From positions 558,001-622,000 of the forward strand of contig NZ_UGHR01000001.1 of the NCBI RefSeq assembly GCF_900451195.1: a DNA stretch of 64,000 nucleotides, given 5' to 3'. This DNA is from Iodobacter fluviatilis (GTDB lineage Bacteria > Pseudomonadota > Gammaproteobacteria > Burkholderiales > Chitinibacteraceae). This document shows positions 63,008-64,000 of the stretch, piece by piece. The position numbers and the translations under genes were made by a program. How positions within the stretch are numbered: the first letter of the stretch is position 1; every line of letters starts with the position of its first letter. The notes under the pieces are model-generated. The model was not told the DNA's origin and did not search any database. It saw only the letters and a program-made list of their open reading frames with translations.

Positions 63008-63412
63008 ATGGGCGAAAAAGTAAAGAAAAGTGACGCAGAGTGGCGTGAGCAACTCAGCGCCGAAGCATATCGGGTGGCCAGAGAGGGCGGCACCGAGCGG
63101 CCTTTTTCGGGCGAGCATTACCGCCAGACAGGCAGCGGCAAGTATCACTGCATCTGCTGTGACACGGTGTTATTTGAATCCGAGCGCAAATTTGATGCGG
63201 GCTGCGGCTGGCCGAGTTTTTGGGCTGAGGCTGCAGGCGCCAATATCCGGCGGATCAGGGATGGTAGCCACGGCATGATTCGGGTGGAAGTACGCTGCAG
63301 TCATTGTGATGCCCATCTGGGCCATGTTTTCCCGGATGGGCCCATGCCTACTGGTGAGCGCTATTGTATTAACTCGGTTTCCATTGAATTTAAACCGCAT
63401 GGCAGCGATTAA
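63008..63412 (+). CDS. msrB: Peptide-methionine (R)-S-oxide reductase
   Basis: This enzyme repairs oxidised methionine in proteins by reducing the R-sulfoxide. The 134 residues include GSGKYHCICCDTVLF, GCGWPSFW, VRCSHCDAHLGHVFPDGP and the catalytic cysteine in RYCINSVSIEF. Two CxxC pairs (CICC and CSHC) form the structural zinc site. The start at 63008 is supported by GGAG 8 bp upstream; an in-frame TTG at 62972 has no such site. It is alone, downstream of the tandem repeats. Confidence 0.95.
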   Translation: MGEKVKKSDAEWREQLSAEAYRVAREGGTERPFSGEHYRQTGSGKYHCICCDTVLFESERKFDAGCGWPSFWAEAAGANIRRIRDGSHGMIRVEVRCSHCDAHLGHVFPDGPMPTGERYCINSVSIEFKPHGSD

Positions 63413-63498
63413 TGCTCGTGTTATTTTTACCTTCATCGTCAGTACAGCCTGAATCGTCATAAGCAGTAAAATTCTCCCCCTTATTGAAAGGGTTATAT

Positions 63499-64000
63499 AT
63501 GCAGACACAGCTGGTTCAGATGCTGGCGATTAAACCGCAGCAGGGTATTCCGTGGAGACGGGTGTTGCGGGTGATGATTGCGGTGGGCTTACCCCTGGGC
63601 ATTGCGCTGCTGCGGGGCGAGTTTTTACCGGCTGTGTATGGTGCGGTAGCAGGCTTTTACACCATGTTTGTGGATAATGGTGGCAATACATCCGAGCGGA
63701 TCACCGTGATGGTGTATATGACAGTAGGCATGCTGCTGGCAGGAATTGCAGGCGTTGCCGGGCACTATGTGCAGGGTGCGCCGCTGGCCTTTCTGCTGGC
63801 GTTTGCGATCTTTACCGGCTGGCTGCAGGGCGCAGGTAATTCTGTCGAAATGATGAGCAAGTACTGGCTGATTGCTTTTTTGTTTGGCGACAGTGCCCCC
63901 TTACTATCACCTCTGGCGGGTACTTATTTATTGTTAGGCGGGGCTTCGGGCATTTTTGCCGTGCTGCTGGACCGGTTTATCTTTCGCTCGCCCGAGGCTA
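63499..64000 (+). CDS. FUSC/YccS-like membrane protein (3' truncated)
   Basis: The first 167 codons of a membrane protein run off the window's end. AAAGGG lies 7 bp before the ATG. The sequence has about five hydrophobic helices (for example VMIAVGLPLGIALLRG, VYGAVAGFYTMFVDNGG, LLAGIAGVAGHYV, LAFLLAFAIFTGWLQGAGN, LLGGASGIFAVLLDRF). The ASERI-like loop (NTSERITVM) and overall pattern fit the FUSC/aromatic-acid exporter superfamily (YccS, AaeB). The remainder is not visible, so the subfamily is unsure. Confidence 0.75.
   Translation, partial: MQTQLVQMLAIKPQQGIPWRRVLRVMIAVGLPLGIALLRGEFLPAVYGAVAGFYTMFVDNGGNTSERITVMVYMTVGMLLAGIAGVAGHYVQGAPLAFLLAFAIFTGWLQGAGNSVEMMSKYWLIAFLFGDSAPLLSPLAGTYLLLGGASGIFAVLLDRFIFRSPEA

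Overview
The window is chromosomal DNA from a Gram-negative bacterium. Outer-membrane TonB-dependent receptors, lipoproteins, E. coli-like glycerophosphodiesterase and AlaA proteins, and small proteobacterial families such as DUF2917 point to a betaproteobacterium. I infer the Neisseriales (Chromobacteriaceae/Chitinibacteraceae, Iodobacter-like) from gene content and moderate GC; no 16S gene is present to test this. The sequence holds mostly ordinary housekeeping and transport genes, one complete heme-acquisition and regulation locus, two similar signal-transduction modules, several AT-rich accessory patches and several intergenic repeat families.

Layout. 0-1 kb: end of a sugar-type ABC ATPase. 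1.3-1.9 kb: an orphan gene of unknown function. 2.1-6.2 kb (minus): alaA-like aminotransferase, hom and thrC (threonine branch). 6.4-8.3 kb: Mth938-like protein and glutamate symporter GltS. 8.3-10.7 kb: AT-rich islet with an orphan GspG-like pseudopilin domain, a pentapeptide-repeat protein and unknowns. 10.9-14.9 kb: lipoprotein GlpQ, then a small periplasmic SUOX-fold protein directly followed by a hybrid histidine kinase. 15-19.3 kb: DUF2917, AraC regulator divergent from an Fsr-like MFS exporter, APC permease. 19.4-25.9 kb: two solute-binding proteins, a polysaccharide deacetylase, GNAT, M20 amidohydrolase, DUF2846 lipoprotein.

26.5-37.8 kb is the most coherent block: a YbaN-TonB fusion, heme oxygenase, two tandem HasR-like receptors with STN signalling domains, a chemoreceptor on the opposite strand, and a FecR/FecI pair. 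Fur-box-like sites lie in front of both receptors and the sigma gene. Together they suggest iron-repressed, surface-signalled heme uptake with cytoplasmic heme cleavage; no inner-membrane heme permease or hemophore is visible.

38-48 kb: MerR/GyrI regulator, GH13 amylase, M35 metalloprotease, a large Cache-HAMP-GAF-HD-GYP protein followed by a second SUOX-fold protein, then bioF and bioH. 48-56 kb: META lipoprotein, an ankyrin islet, rlmD, iron-dependent alcohol dehydrogenase, and an LtaS-like sulfatase-fold enzyme. 56-64 kb: tRNA-Leu(GAG), hisC, a CheZ-motif protein, htpG with a sigma-32 promoter, an alpha/beta hydrolase whose 3' end is repeated in tandem four times, msrB, and the start of a FUSC-type membrane protein.

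The most distinctive observations are: two small cysteine-poor SUOX-fold proteins each placed beside a signalling protein; the YbaN-TonB fusion in a heme locus; a ~165-bp palindromic element in three copies; the 104-bp tandem 3'-gene duplication; and a CheZ-type DxxxQ motif in an unannotated helical protein.
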